Source: Flavobacteriaceae bacterium R38 | GTDB lineage: Bacteria; Bacteroidota; Bacteroidia; Flavobacteriales; Flavobacteriaceae | Length of the DNA: 64,000 nt | NCBI GenBank assembly: GCA_009901575.1 | Contig: WXYP01000003.1 | Coordinates: 62,001 to 126,000, forward strand | Reading direction: 5' to 3' | Shown: piece after piece, positions 18,470 to 27,342 of the stretch | How the letters are laid out: each line of letters starts with the position of its first letter | Numbering within the stretch: the first letter of the stretch is position 1 | Translations under genes and position numbers: made by a program | Notes under the pieces: generated by a model | Database searches by the model: none | Told to the model about the DNA's origin: nothing | The model's input: only the letters and a program-made list of their open reading frames with translations

Positions 18470-19465
18470 CTATTGATCGATTTTTTGTTCAAATTTACTT
18501 TCTGCCAGAAACTTTTCAATATCTGCACCGGGTAAGTTCAGCATATATCGTATAGCTTCTTTTTTATCTTCCTGTTCTTCATAATAAGCTTTACAAATTC
18601 TATAACCTACCCAATACCCTAAATCTGCAGGCCATTCTTCTGTAGCAGTACTTGCATTGGCAAGCCAGTTACGAATGGTTTGTGTTTGCAACATTTCTTT
18701 TTTAAACTTCTCCCATATTTCTCTTTCTCTTCCTTGAGTAAAACTTTCTAAATGCCTGTTACTGTGTTTGCCTGAGAATAATTCAGCGAGAAAATCGGCC
18801 ATTCCCTCTCCTATAGCAGGGTATAGTAATCGTGTTTCATTAGTATCTATTTTTTGTTGAAAATGAACCAATTCGTGGATAACGATATGAGGCAGTTCAT
18901 CAATGTTTTTAAAGTTGTTTTTTTGACCAAAAGAAAGTTCATTTACAGGGACATGATCAGATTTAGCTATTTGATCAATTCCAATCAGCAGACCTTCTTC
19001 AGAAATAGTACCGGCAGAAGTAAAGTTTCCAATCATAAAGTAAACAGAGGGAAATGTTAAATCCGGATACATTTTTTTAAACGCTTTCATAGATTGTACA
19101 ATCCGTTTCTTTTGAGCATCTATACTGTAGGTATTAGCTTTAATGGCCTTATATAGTTTTGCACGTCGTTTTTGCCCTTCGATAAAAGCTTCTATAGAAC
19201 CAATTTTTTTCTGAAAATATGCTTTGAGCCCCGATGTAGCTTTATCAAAATAATGCGTTTTAAAAATAGAATAAGCATTGGCAGTATCCTTTATATACAT
19301 ATCGTATGCATTCCAGTAATTGTCAAGATCTGTTGTAATAAGATTATTGTACTCTTCTACTATAATGGCTGTTTCTGTTGATGCAACAGGCTCTTTTTTT
19401 GAAGTATTACATTGAATAAACAATAAAAAAGAGCCTATTAAAAGGAGTATTTTTTTTAAAGACAT
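18470..19465 (-). CDS. DUF2268-type zinc metallopeptidase lipoprotein
   Basis: The 331-residue protein is a predicted lipoprotein (signal with LLFIQC, lipid Cys at 19). The peptidase signature HExxH is present as H197-E198-x-x-H201 (IVIHELVHFQQ), and a downstream GEGMADFLAELFSG at 219-232 is the likely third-ligand segment. This combination resembles the DUF2268 group of putative zinc-dependent proteases, and gliding-motility lipoprotein GldB has a similar fold but lacks the motif. It would act on the periplasmic face or cell surface. It is divergent from the kinase-like gene at 19720 and transcribed towards the LytTR gene, 87 bases before it. Confidence 0.78.
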   Translation of the reverse strand: MSLKKILLLIGSFLLFIQCNTSKKEPVASTETAIIVEEYNNLITTDLDNYWNAYDMYIKDTANAYSIFKTHYFDKATSGLKAYFQKKIGSIEAFIEGQKRRAKLYKAIKANTYSIDAQKKRIVQSMKAFKKMYPDLTFPSVYFMIGNFTSAGTISEEGLLIGIDQIAKSDHVPVNELSFGQKNNFKNIDELPHIVIHELVHFQQKIDTNETRLLYPAIGEGMADFLAELFSGKHSNRHLESFTQGREREIWEKFKKEMLQTQTIRNWLANASTATEEWPADLGYWVGYRICKAYYEEQEDKKEAIRYMLNLPGADIEKFLAESKFEQKIDQ

Positions 19466-19719
19466 AATTGAAAGTGTTTATCAAAATGAAGATGAATTTG
19501 AGAATATGTTACATTCAGAAAACAGTTCTTATATCTCAAAATTTATAATGAGATTTATTTAAAGTTAAAAAGCATGTGATTGGAAATATAGAAATGCAGA
19601 ACATTGATTTAATAATTATTGCATTAAGCTCGCTTTTTGTAGATTAATAAGAATTTTCCTCTTCATCTTTTGCTTCTATAATGATTAAGGGTTAACTTAG
19701 GGGAGATTCTTAAGTTATC

Positions 19720-20781
19720 ATGAACAAGAAATTAATTTCTAAGAAAAAACCTGCTTTCCAAATCACAAAGCTGTTAGATGACTACCTGGCGAATCATGGG
19801 AGAAATATTAAAATCCCCATTTTTTATGATGATTTGTTACGTTTCCAGGGGGCCATTGAAATTTTTGATGAAAAGGGAAATGATACCTTATGGGTAAGAA
19901 CCTATTATGCAGAATACGAACGAGATGAGATTGAACTCAGTTTAAAGCAGGTGTATACAATACTACATGCAGACGGAAGCGATACTATTTTACCGTATTT
20001 GAATATTGATAGTATTGACTTTTGCACCTTTGGGAATACAAAACCCTTCAGGATAAAGGTCAGGAATGTACTCAATGATAATTATATATTCCTGTATGTA
20101 AAAAAGGCAGATGCTTCCAGGGTATACGGCCTGGAACTGGAACATTTATTGTCTCCGAACCATATTAACTTCCTGGTTTATAAGGATACTTTGATTGAAG
20201 AACATATATCGGGAATTCCCGGGGATACTTTTATTGAAGAACATCTTGAAAATTGTTCAGAACAAGATAAAAAGGCATTGGCTAAAGAGTTCGTCAAATT
20301 CAATGAACGTTGTTTTGTCCGATTACTCGCAGATATGCGTTCTTATAATTATGTGATTGTTTTAACACATGATTTTGACAGGATTCAATACAGGATCAGG
20401 GCCATTGATTTTGATCAGCAAAGTTTTGAGGGAAATCCGAAAGTATACAAGCCGCAATTCCTGAAAGAAAACAATGCTTTGGTAAAAATGACTTTAAAAG
20501 TACTGGCAAAAGAATCTATTGACCAATATGAAAAAGAAGAGCGATCGTTACTGGCAAAACGTGCTACAAGTGAATTCGACCGGTTGAGCGAACTGATAAA
20601 CTGTATGAAAAAAGATAATATTTCTACGCCAGAGAAAATAAAGGAGCTAAAATCCGGATTGTTTGAACTTACGGGTGATATAAAATTCAAAAAGGCTAAA
20701 AATATGGGAACGTTACTCGACAGTGCCTTAGATTTTATTATTAGAAACTATAAGAATGAAAATCCTTATATAATAAAATAA
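19720..20781 (+). CDS. Unknown protein with kinase-like motifs, adjacent to pyc
   Basis: A 353-residue cytoplasmic protein that I do not recognise as a named family. Several features suggest a protein-kinase-like fold: a beta strand with lysines (YIFLYVKKADASRVYG, K128/K129) followed by acidic helix residues E139/E141, a hinge-like TLIEEHISGIPGD (158-169), a catalytic-loop-like DMRSYN (D205, N210; spacing D-x4-N as in kinases) and IDFDQ (229-233) in the place of DFG. The HRD His is replaced by Ala (LLADMRSYN). The C-terminal ~110 residues are helical and charged. It ends 18 bases before the pyruvate carboxylase ATG, so it is probably co-transcribed. The kinase reading is an inference from motifs only. 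Confidence 0.7.
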   Translation: MNKKLISKKKPAFQITKLLDDYLANHGRNIKIPIFYDDLLRFQGAIEIFDEKGNDTLWVRTYYAEYERDEIELSLKQVYTILHADGSDTILPYLNIDSIDFCTFGNTKPFRIKVRNVLNDNYIFLYVKKADASRVYGLELEHLLSPNHINFLVYKDTLIEEHISGIPGDTFIEEHLENCSEQDKKALAKEFVKFNERCFVRLLADMRSYNYVIVLTHDFDRIQYRIRAIDFDQQSFEGNPKVYKPQFLKENNALVKMTLKVLAKESIDQYEKEERSLLAKRATSEFDRLSELINCMKKDNISTPEKIKELKSGLFELTGDIKFKKAKNMGTLLDSALDFIIRNYKNENPYIIK

Positions 20782-20799
20782 CACTAACTCTTATATAAA

Positions 20800-23700
20800 A
20801 TGAAGATTAAAAAAGTATTGGTTGCCAACCGAAGTGAGATCGCCATTAGAGTTATGCGTGCATGTGCAGAACTCAACATTAAAACGGTTGCAATTTATAC
20901 ATATGAAGACCGGTATTCTCTACACAGAAATAAAGCAGACGAATCATATCAAATCGGTGAAGATAGTCAGCCTTTAAAGCCATATCTAAATATTGATGAA
21001 ATAATTGCACTGGCTAAGAACAAGCATGTAGATGCCATTCACCCGGGTTATGGTTTTTTATCTGAAAACTCAGAATTTGCCAGGAAATGTAGAGAAAACG
21101 GAATCATTTTTATAGGACCTGATCCAGAGATAATGGATGCATTGGGAGATAAGATCACGGCTAAGAGAATTGCTGAAAAATGTAATGTACCTATTATTCA
21201 AAGTAATAAGCGAGAGTTAATCGCTTTGGAAATAGCACTTTCTGAGGCGAGTAATATCGGATATCCGTTGATGCTCAAGGCAGCTTCAGGTGGAGGTGGA
21301 AGAGGAATGCGTATCTTAAGATCTCCTGAAGACCTGGAAAAGAACTTCGATTCTGCACGTAATGAAGCTAAAAACGCTTTTGGAGACGATACCATGTTTT
21401 TGGAGAAATATGTAGAAGATCCCAAACACCTGGAAATACAGATTGTTGCCGACAGGCATGGTAATATCCGACACTTGTTTGAAAGAGATTGTTCTGTGCA
21501 ACGGCGTCACCAAAAAGTAGTGGAAGTAGCCCCTTCTTTTAATGTTTCAGATCATGTAAAACAACAACTCTACAAATATGCAATAGCAATAGCTTCCGAA
21601 GTAAACTATAATAATGTTGGTACGGTAGAATTCCTGGTAGACAGAGAAGACAATGTCTATTTTATAGAGGTAAACCCGAGAATACAGGTAGAACATACGG
21701 TTACAGAAATGGTAACCGGGATTGATCTGGTGAAAACGCAAATATTTATTGCAGGCGGATATAAATTATCTGATAAACAAATTAAGATTTACAATCAGGA
21801 ATCTTTGGCAACCTATGGTTTTGCATTACAATGCAGATTGACAACAGAAGATCCGGAAAATAGTTTTACACCAGACTATGGTACAATAACGACATATAGA
21901 AGTGCTTCGGGGATGGGAATCCGTTTAGATGCTGGGAGTATTTACCAGGGGTATAGTGTAAGTCCGTTTTTTGATTCAATGCTGGTAAAAGTTTCTGCTC
22001 ATGGGAGAACTTTAGACGGGGCCATCAGAAAAATGGTGCGTGCCTTAAAAGAATTCAGGGTAAGAGGTGTGAAAACAAACATTCACTTTTTACAGAATGT
22101 CATTCTGCACGATACTTTTAAAAGAGGTGAAGTTACCGTGAATTTTATTCAAAATACTCCTTCTTTATTTGAGATAGAACTTCCCCAGGACCGAACTTCT
22201 AAGGCTACAAAATTTTTGGCTGAAGTCATAGTTAACGGAAATTCAGATGTAAAATTTATAGATCCGAATAAAGAGTTTAGAAATCCTAAGATTCCTGGAT
22301 TCAACGCTCAGAGAGCCTATCCGAAAGGAACTAAAAACCTCCTATCCGAAATGGGGCCTGAAAAATTCTGTGAATGGTTAAAGAATGACAGCAAAATACA
22401 TTATACAGATACGACCATGCGGGATGCCCATCAATCATTACTGGCAACCAGGATGCGAACATTTGATATGCTTAAAGTAGCAGAAAGTTTTGCAAAAAAT
22501 CACTCCAATACATTTAGTATGGAAGTTTGGGGAGGAGCTACCTTTGATGTTTGCCTGCGGTTTTTACACGAAAGTCCGTGGACACGATTGAGAGAGTTGC
22601 GAAAAGCAATACCCAATATTTTGTTTCAAATGCTGTTAAGAGGCTCTAACGGGGTTGGATATAAAGCATATCCCGATAATTTAATTGAAAAATTTGTAGA
22701 AAAATCTTGGGAGAACGGAGTCGATATTTTTAGAATATTTGATTCTCTGAATTGGGTAAAAGCGATGGAACCCAGTATGAATTATGTTCGAAATAAAACC
22801 GGAGGAATTGCCCAGGCTGCTATAAGCTATACAGGTGATATTTTAGATGTTAATCAAACAAAGTATAATCTAAAATACTATACACAACTGGCAAAAGATT
22901 TAGAAAATGCCGGAGCACATATGATTGCTATAAAAGATATGGCCGGTTTATTAAAACCTTATGCAGCGACAGAATTGGTTACAACATTAAAAGATACGGT
23001 AAAAATCCCTATTCATCTACACACACATGATACTTCTTCTTTACAGACAGCAACATATCTAAAAGCTATAGAAGCAGGAGTAGATGTAGTAGATGTTGCA
23101 TTAGGAGGATTGTCGGGATTGACATCTCAACCTAATTTTAATGCAGTTGTCGAAATGATGAAATATCATGAAAGAGCTCATGATTTTGATATAGATACTC
23201 TAAATGCATTTTCTAATTTTTGGGAAGATACCAGAGAACTATATTATCCTTTTGAGTCTGGTCTAAAAGCAGGGACAGCTGAAGTATTTAAGCATGAAAT
23301 TCCCGGAGGACAATATTCTAATTTACGTCCTCAGGCTACAGCGTTAGGATTGGGAGATCGATTTGATGACGTAAAAAAGATGTATGCAGAGGTAAATACT
23401 ATGTTTGGTAACCTGGTTAAAGTTACGCCTAGCTCTAAAGTAGTTGGTGATATGGCAATATTTATGGTTACTAATGATCTTACCCCGGAAGATGTGATGA
23501 CAAGAGGAGAAGAGATTTCATTTCCGGAATCTGTCATTAATTTTTTCAAGGGAGATTTGGGGCAACCGGTAGGAGGCTTTCCTGAAAAGCTTCAGCAAAT
23601 AATTTTAAAAAATAAAAAAGCATATAAAGAACGTCCGAATGCTCATCTTAAACCTGTCGATTTTACTAAAGAATATGCAGCGTTTAAAGACAGGTTTCAA

Positions 23701-24252
23701 AAAGGCTTTACCAGGGCAATAGAAATTGAAGATTTCTTATCGTATACACTTTATCCAAAAGTTTTTGAGCAAGCTCATGAAAATTATAAATTGTATGGGA
23801 ATGTGGCTTTAATACCTACTAAGAACTTCTTTTATGGAATGAAATTAAGAGAAGAAATCCTGATAGAATTAGAACCTGGGAAGACAATTATTGTAAAATT
23901 ACTTTCGGTAAGTACTCCAAATGATGATGGAATTCGTACCGTGTTTTTTAAAGTAAACGGAGAGAATAGATTTGTTGAAATTTTTGATACTTCACTTAAT
24001 ATTAAAAAAGAAGAAAACATTAAAATAGATCCTTCAGAGATTAATCAAATTGGAGCACCTTTACAAGGTTCTCTCTATAAAGTATTGGTAAAAGAAGGAG
24101 AAAATGTCAAAGAGAATGATCCGCTTTTTGTTATTGAAGCCATGAAAATGGAAACAACGGTAGTGGCTACTAAAGCAGGGAAAGTAAAATCTATTGTATT
24201 AAAAGAAGGGAGTATGGTAGCACAAGATGATTTGGTTTTAGTTGTTGATTGA
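20800..24252 (+). CDS. pyc: Pyruvate carboxylase
   Basis: This 1150-residue single-chain enzyme carries every domain of the alpha4 type: biotin carboxylase (1-450; [43 protein letters not shown]), carboxyltransferase (about 525-800; DTTMRDAHQSLLATRMR, the metal/lysine segment MIAIKDMAG and HLHTHDTS), the tetramerisation/PYC_OADA region, and a biotinyl carrier domain with EAMKMET, the biotinylated lysine being K1116. It makes oxaloacetate from pyruvate, bicarbonate and ATP. The BC domain is clearly paralogous to AccC encoded at 28964. The kinase-like gene just upstream is unusual for pyc. Confidence 0.97.
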   Translation: MKIKKVLVANRSEIAIRVMRACAELNIKTVAIYTYEDRYSLHRNKADESYQIGEDSQPLKPYLNIDEIIALAKNKHVDAIHPGYGFLSENSEFARKCRENGIIFIGPDPEIMDALGDKITAKRIAEKCNVPIIQSNKRELIALEIALSEASNIGYPLMLKAASGGGGRGMRILRSPEDLEKNFDSARNEAKNAFGDDTMFLEKYVEDPKHLEIQIVADRHGNIRHLFERDCSVQRRHQKVVEVAPSFNVSDHVKQQLYKYAIAIASEVNYNNVGTVEFLVDREDNVYFIEVNPRIQVEHTVTEMVTGIDLVKTQIFIAGGYKLSDKQIKIYNQESLATYGFALQCRLTTEDPENSFTPDYGTITTYRSASGMGIRLDAGSIYQGYSVSPFFDSMLVKVSAHGRTLDGAIRKMVRALKEFRVRGVKTNIHFLQNVILHDTFKRGEVTVNFIQNTPSLFEIELPQDRTSKATKFLAEVIVNGNSDVKFIDPNKEFRNPKIPGFNAQRAYPKGTKNLLSEMGPEKFCEWLKNDSKIHYTDTTMRDAHQSLLATRMRTFDMLKVAESFAKNHSNTFSMEVWGGATFDVCLRFLHESPWTRLRELRKAIPNILFQMLLRGSNGVGYKAYPDNLIEKFVEKSWENGVDIFRIFDSLNWVKAMEPSMNYVRNKTGGIAQAAISYTGDILDVNQTKYNLKYYTQLAKDLENAGAHMIAIKDMAGLLKPYAATELVTTLKDTVKIPIHLHTHDTSSLQTATYLKAIEAGVDVVDVALGGLSGLTSQPNFNAVVEMMKYHERAHDFDIDTLNAFSNFWEDTRELYYPFESGLKAGTAEVFKHEIPGGQYSNLRPQATALGLGDRFDDVKKMYAEVNTMFGNLVKVTPSSKVVGDMAIFMVTNDLTPEDVMTRGEEISFPESVINFFKGDLGQPVGGFPEKLQQIILKNKKAYKERPNAHLKPVDFTKEYAAFKDRFQKGFTRAIEIEDFLSYTLYPKVFEQAHENYKLYGNVALIPTKNFFYGMKLREEILIELEPGKTIIVKLLSVSTPNDDGIRTVFFKVNGENRFVEIFDTSLNIKKEENIKIDPSEINQIGAPLQGSLYKVLVKEGENVKENDPLFVIEAMKMETTVVATKAGKVKSIVLKEGSMVAQDDLVLVVD

Positions 24253-24451
24253 TTTCCATTTTTTCTATAAATAAAGTATAGTTATTCTTATTAATTAATA
24301 TTTATTATAAAAATATCTTTTAGCACTTGAGAAATAAGAATTATTTAGCATAAAAGTTTTTCAAAAAAATCTCATTCAGTGAATACAATTTTATCTAATA
24401 AATGCAGTTATATATAATGTTTTAAATAATTTTTGTTACATTTACAGCCAA

Positions 24452-24640
24452 ATGATGACCTCAAATCATAAAAAGTTATTGCTAATAGCACTCTTTTGTG
24501 TTATACCCCTACTAGTGTTTCCTCAACCTGTTCCAGGTGGAGGTGGACCTACACCAGACGGTGTCCCAATTTCCCAAGGATTAATATATCTTATTTTATC
24601 AGGAATTGTTTACGGAGTTCGAAAAAAGATAAAAAAGTAA
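24452..24640 (+). CDS. Small exported protein with PID-CTERM-like sorting tail
   Basis: A 62-residue protein consisting of a signal peptide (residues 1-25, LLLIALFCVIPLLVFPQ), a proline/glycine-rich stretch (PVPGGGGPTPDG) and a C-terminal hydrophobic helix with a basic end (ISQGLIYLILSGIVYGVRKK). Many Bacteroidota encode families of tiny proteins with this layout, where the C-terminal PIDGG-type helix and basic end are taken as a protein-sorting signal; here VPISQG stands in place of VPIDGG, a degenerate match. It is preceded by a ~200-base AT-rich gap and is convergent with ribE. Function is unknown. Confidence 0.6.
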   Translation: MMTSNHKKLLLIALFCVIPLLVFPQPVPGGGGPTPDGVPISQGLIYLILSGIVYGVRKKIKK

Positions 24641-24645
24641 TAATT

Positions 24646-25236
24646 TTACTTTTTTATAGTATATAATCTGGAAACATATTTCCCTATTACATCAAACTCA
24701 AGATTAACAACGCTTCCAACCGTGTAGTTTTTAAATATCGTGTGTTCATAAGTATATGGTATAATAGCTACCGAAAAACTATTCTTATCTGAATTTACCA
24801 CAGTTAGACTTGTACCATCTATAGTTATAGACCCTTTTTCAATGGTGACATTCCCAAGCTTGTCGTCATATTCAAAAGAAAAAAACCAACTGCCGTTTTC
24901 TTCTTTGATCGATTTGCAAACACCAGTTTGATCAACATGCCCCTGTACGATATGACCATCCAAGCGATCTCCTAGTTTCATAGCTCTTTCTAGGTTAACA
25001 GCATCGCCTGTTTTTAAAGCATTCAGATTTGTTTTTTTTAAAGTTTCTTTTATTGCTGTTACTGTATAAGTGTTTTCATTAAAAGAAACAACAGTTAAAC
25101 AAACACCATTGTGAGCTACACTTTGATCAATTTTTAATTCGTCATTAAGAGAACTTTCAATTGTAATATGGAGATTTTCTTTATCCTGTACCAGATTAGA
25201 TACAGTACCAAGTTCTTCGATAATTCCAGTAAACAT
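24646..25236 (-). CDS. ribE: Riboflavin synthase, alpha chain
   Basis: The 196-residue protein contains two tandem lumazine-binding domains, MFTGIIEELGTV at the N-terminus and LDGHIVQGHVDQTG at about 92, the two halves showing the internal symmetry of riboflavin synthase (NGVCLTVV in the first, GTSLTVV in the second). It converts two 6,7-dimethyl-8-ribityllumazine molecules to riboflavin and a pyrimidine by-product. It is divergent from pdxA over a 57-base gap, an arrangement known in flavobacteria. A TAnnTTTG box is present in the gap on this strand. Confidence 0.95.
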   Translation of the reverse strand: MFTGIIEELGTVSNLVQDKENLHITIESSLNDELKIDQSVAHNGVCLTVVSFNENTYTVTAIKETLKKTNLNALKTGDAVNLERAMKLGDRLDGHIVQGHVDQTGVCKSIKEENGSWFFSFEYDDKLGNVTIEKGSITIDGTSLTVVNSDKNSFSVAIIPYTYEHTIFKNYTVGSVVNLEFDVIGKYVSRLYTIKK

Positions 25237-25254
25237 TTTTAAGTTTTAAATAGT

Positions 25255-25274
25255 TAATTTTGTAGCCAAAGTTA
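25255..25274. promoter_or_regulatory. Overlapping divergent -7 boxes for ribE and pdxA
   Basis: TAATTTTG (25255-25262, plus strand) and TAACTTTG read on the minus strand (25267-25274) both match the Bacteroidota -7 consensus TAnnTTTG, four bases apart and pointing away from each other. No good TTG -33 element was found for either, so this is a motif call only. Confidence 0.4.
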
Positions 25275-25293
25275 GAAATAAAAGTTATAAAAT

Positions 25294-26358
25294 ATGAAAG
25301 GTGAGGAAAACATTAAGGTAGGTATTTCAATTGGTGATATTAATGGAATAGGATGTGAAATAATTTTAAAGACATTTATGGATACCAGAATGCTTGATTT
25401 TTGTACACCTGTTATATTTGCTTCTGTAAAAACCATTTCTTTTCAAAGAAAATACCTGCATATTCAGGTTGATTATAACGGTATTGAAAATGCGTCTAAA
25501 GCGATACCGGGAAAAATTAATATTGTAAATGTCTGGAAAGAGACTCCTAAGGTAACGTTTGGAAAAGAAACAAAAGAAGGAGGTAAATATGCCTTAAATT
25601 CTTTGCGAGCAGCTACAGAGGCGTTAAAGAATAACCATATAGATGTTTTAGTCACTGCTCCTATTAATAAACATAACATTCAGACAGAAAAATTCAAATT
25701 CCCCGGCCATACAGATTATCTGGCTAAAGAATTAAAAGGAGAAGCTTTAATGTTTATGGTTACGGAGGGGCTAAAAGTCGGACTTTTAACAGATCATGTG
25801 CCTGTTAAAAATGTTAGTGACCATTTGAGCGCAGAACTCATTGAGAATAAAATCAATAAAGTATATGAATCTCTGAGACAGGATTTTAGAATTATAAAAC
25901 CAAAAATAGCAGTATTGGGAATTAATCCGCATAGTGGAGATAATGGAGTTATAGGTAGTGAAGATGATGAATTACTTAAACCGGTAATTCAAAAAATATC
26001 TAATAATGGAAAGCTGGTTTATGGCCCATATGCAGCAGATAGCTTTTTTGGCTCTAAAAATCACGAAAAGTTTGATGCCGTTATTGCAGCATATCATGAT
26101 CAGGGACTTATCCCCTTTAAAACATTGTCTTTTGGACAAGGGGTTAATTTTACTGCAGGACTCAATAAAGTAAGGACATCTCCAGATCATGGAACAGCCT
26201 ATGAGATTGCTGGAAAAAATGAAGCAAATCCAGATTCATTTAAAGAAGCTGTATTTACCGCGATATCAATATTTAAGAACAGGAATGAGTTTACTGCGAT
26301 CAGTAAAAACCCGTTAAAAAAAATGGTGACAAAGCAAGATGCAAAAAAATACTCATAA
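25294..26358 (+). CDS. pdxA: 4-hydroxythreonine-4-phosphate dehydrogenase
   Basis: A 354-residue enzyme of vitamin B6 (pyridoxal phosphate) synthesis. It shows the family features GISIGDINGIGCEIILK (about 10), VTAPINKHNIQ (about 122-132), the FPGHTDYLA metal-binding segment with His at about 139, VAVLGINPHSGDNG near 210, AAYHDQGLIPFK near 268, and FTAGLNKVRTSPDHGTAYEI near 288-306. It oxidises 4-phospho-hydroxy-threonine with NAD. Its stop is 76 bases before the DUF177 start and a promoter lies between, so it is probably separate from the rpmF group. Confidence 0.95.
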   Translation: MKGEENIKVGISIGDINGIGCEIILKTFMDTRMLDFCTPVIFASVKTISFQRKYLHIQVDYNGIENASKAIPGKINIVNVWKETPKVTFGKETKEGGKYALNSLRAATEALKNNHIDVLVTAPINKHNIQTEKFKFPGHTDYLAKELKGEALMFMVTEGLKVGLLTDHVPVKNVSDHLSAELIENKINKVYESLRQDFRIIKPKIAVLGINPHSGDNGVIGSEDDELLKPVIQKISNNGKLVYGPYAADSFFGSKNHEKFDAVIAAYHDQGLIPFKTLSFGQGVNFTAGLNKVRTSPDHGTAYEIAGKNEANPDSFKEAVFTAISIFKNRNEFTAISKNPLKKMVTKQDAKKYS

Positions 26359-26362
26359 AATA

Positions 26363-26391
26363 TTGAACATATTTAAAAATGTTTATCTTTG
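26363..26391 (+). promoter_or_regulatory. Promoter of the DUF177-rpmF group
   Basis: TTG at 26363-26365 and TATCTTTG at 26384-26391, with an 18-base spacer, fit the flavobacterial TTG-N17-23-TAnnTTTG consensus. It leaves a leader of about 37 bases before the DUF177 ATG. Confidence 0.6.
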
Positions 26392-26434
26392 CACCCGCCT
26401 TTATAAAAGGAAATTTTTTTAAACGGCAGTAAAA

Positions 26435-26968
26435 ATGAAGAAGTTAGGAGATTTTAATATTCCTTTTGTAGGATTAAAGCAAGGAAAACACTTCTTTAAA
26501 TATAAAATTGATAATTCGTTCTTTGAAGCTTTTAATTATGATGAATTCAATAGCTCGTCTATAGATGTTACTATTGAGTTTGATAAAAAAAGTAATTTAC
26601 TGGAATTAAACTTTATAAGTACAGGAACAGTTAATGTATTGTGTGATCTTTCTAGTGAGCCTTATGATCAAAGTATTGAAGGCAAACTGGATTTAATTGT
26701 AAAGTTTGGAGAAGCATATAATGATGAAAATGAGGAAATATTAATTATACCTCATGGTGAATATCAAATCAATGTTGCCCAGTATATTTATGAGATGATA
26801 ATTCTATCGGTTCCGGCAAAACGGATTCATCCGGGAATTGAAGATGGAAGTCTGGATTCAGAAATCATAGAAAAGCTAAAAGAGTTAGAGCCTAAAGAGG
26901 CAAAAAAAGACAAAGAAGAAACAGATCCCAGGTGGGATACATTAAAAAAACTATTAACGGATAAATAA
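26435..26968 (+). CDS. DUF177/YceD-family protein
   Basis: A 177-residue cytoplasmic protein of the DUF177 (YceD) family: a beta-rich core with VDVTIEFDKKSN and a CDLSSEPYDQSIEGKLDL segment near 70-90, then acidic helices (LKELEPKEAKKDKEET) and the C-terminal family motif DPRWDTLKKLL. In E. coli, yceD precedes rpmF and affects 23S rRNA maturation; here too it is directly upstream of rpmF (eight bases), so a ribosome-related role is the best guess. Confidence 0.9.
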   Translation: MKKLGDFNIPFVGLKQGKHFFKYKIDNSFFEAFNYDEFNSSSIDVTIEFDKKSNLLELNFISTGTVNVLCDLSSEPYDQSIEGKLDLIVKFGEAYNDENEEILIIPHGEYQINVAQYIYEMIILSVPAKRIHPGIEDGSLDSEIIEKLKELEPKEAKKDKEETDPRWDTLKKLLTDK

Positions 26969-26976
26969 GTTGAAAA

Positions 26977-27174
26977 ATGGCACATCCTAAAAGGAAAATA
27001 TCCAAAACTAGAAGAGACAAAAGAAGAACTCATTACAAAGCTTCAACACCTCAAATAGCTACAGATCCAACTACTGGAGAAGCTCATTTATATCACAGAG
27101 CTCACTGGCATGAAGGAAAACTATATTACAGAGGGCAAGTATTAATTGACAATACTGAAGAAAACGCGGCTTAG
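26977..27174 (+). CDS. rpmF: 50S ribosomal protein L32
   Basis: The 65-residue basic protein begins [19 protein letters not shown], the diagnostic L32 start, and continues with a short C-terminal part ([19 protein letters not shown]). The Cys4 zinc ribbon found in some L32 proteins is absent, replaced by His/Tyr-rich sequence, as is normal in Bacteroidota. It is eight bases downstream of the DUF177 gene and followed by a terminator. Confidence 0.97.
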   Translation: MAHPKRKISKTRRDKRRTHYKASTPQIATDPTTGEAHLYHRAHWHEGKLYYRGQVLIDNTEENAA

Positions 27175-27192
27175 GTAAAATATAGAAAAGTT

Positions 27193-27221
27193 AAAACTCT
27201 CAGATAACTGAGAGTTTTTTT
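27193..27221 (+). terminator. Terminator after rpmF
   Basis: The stem AAAACTCTCAG with its complement at 27208-27218 and loop ATAA is followed by a T run. It ends the DUF177-rpmF transcript before fabH. Confidence 0.88.
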
Positions 27222-27342
27222 ATGCAAAATTTTTCTATAAATCAAAAAGACCCTATTTTGCACTCAAAATCAACGAAGATTTATTATTTTCATCTGATTT
27301 TTACGCAGTTTTATACTTTTTTTTGGTAAAAACCAACCTATT

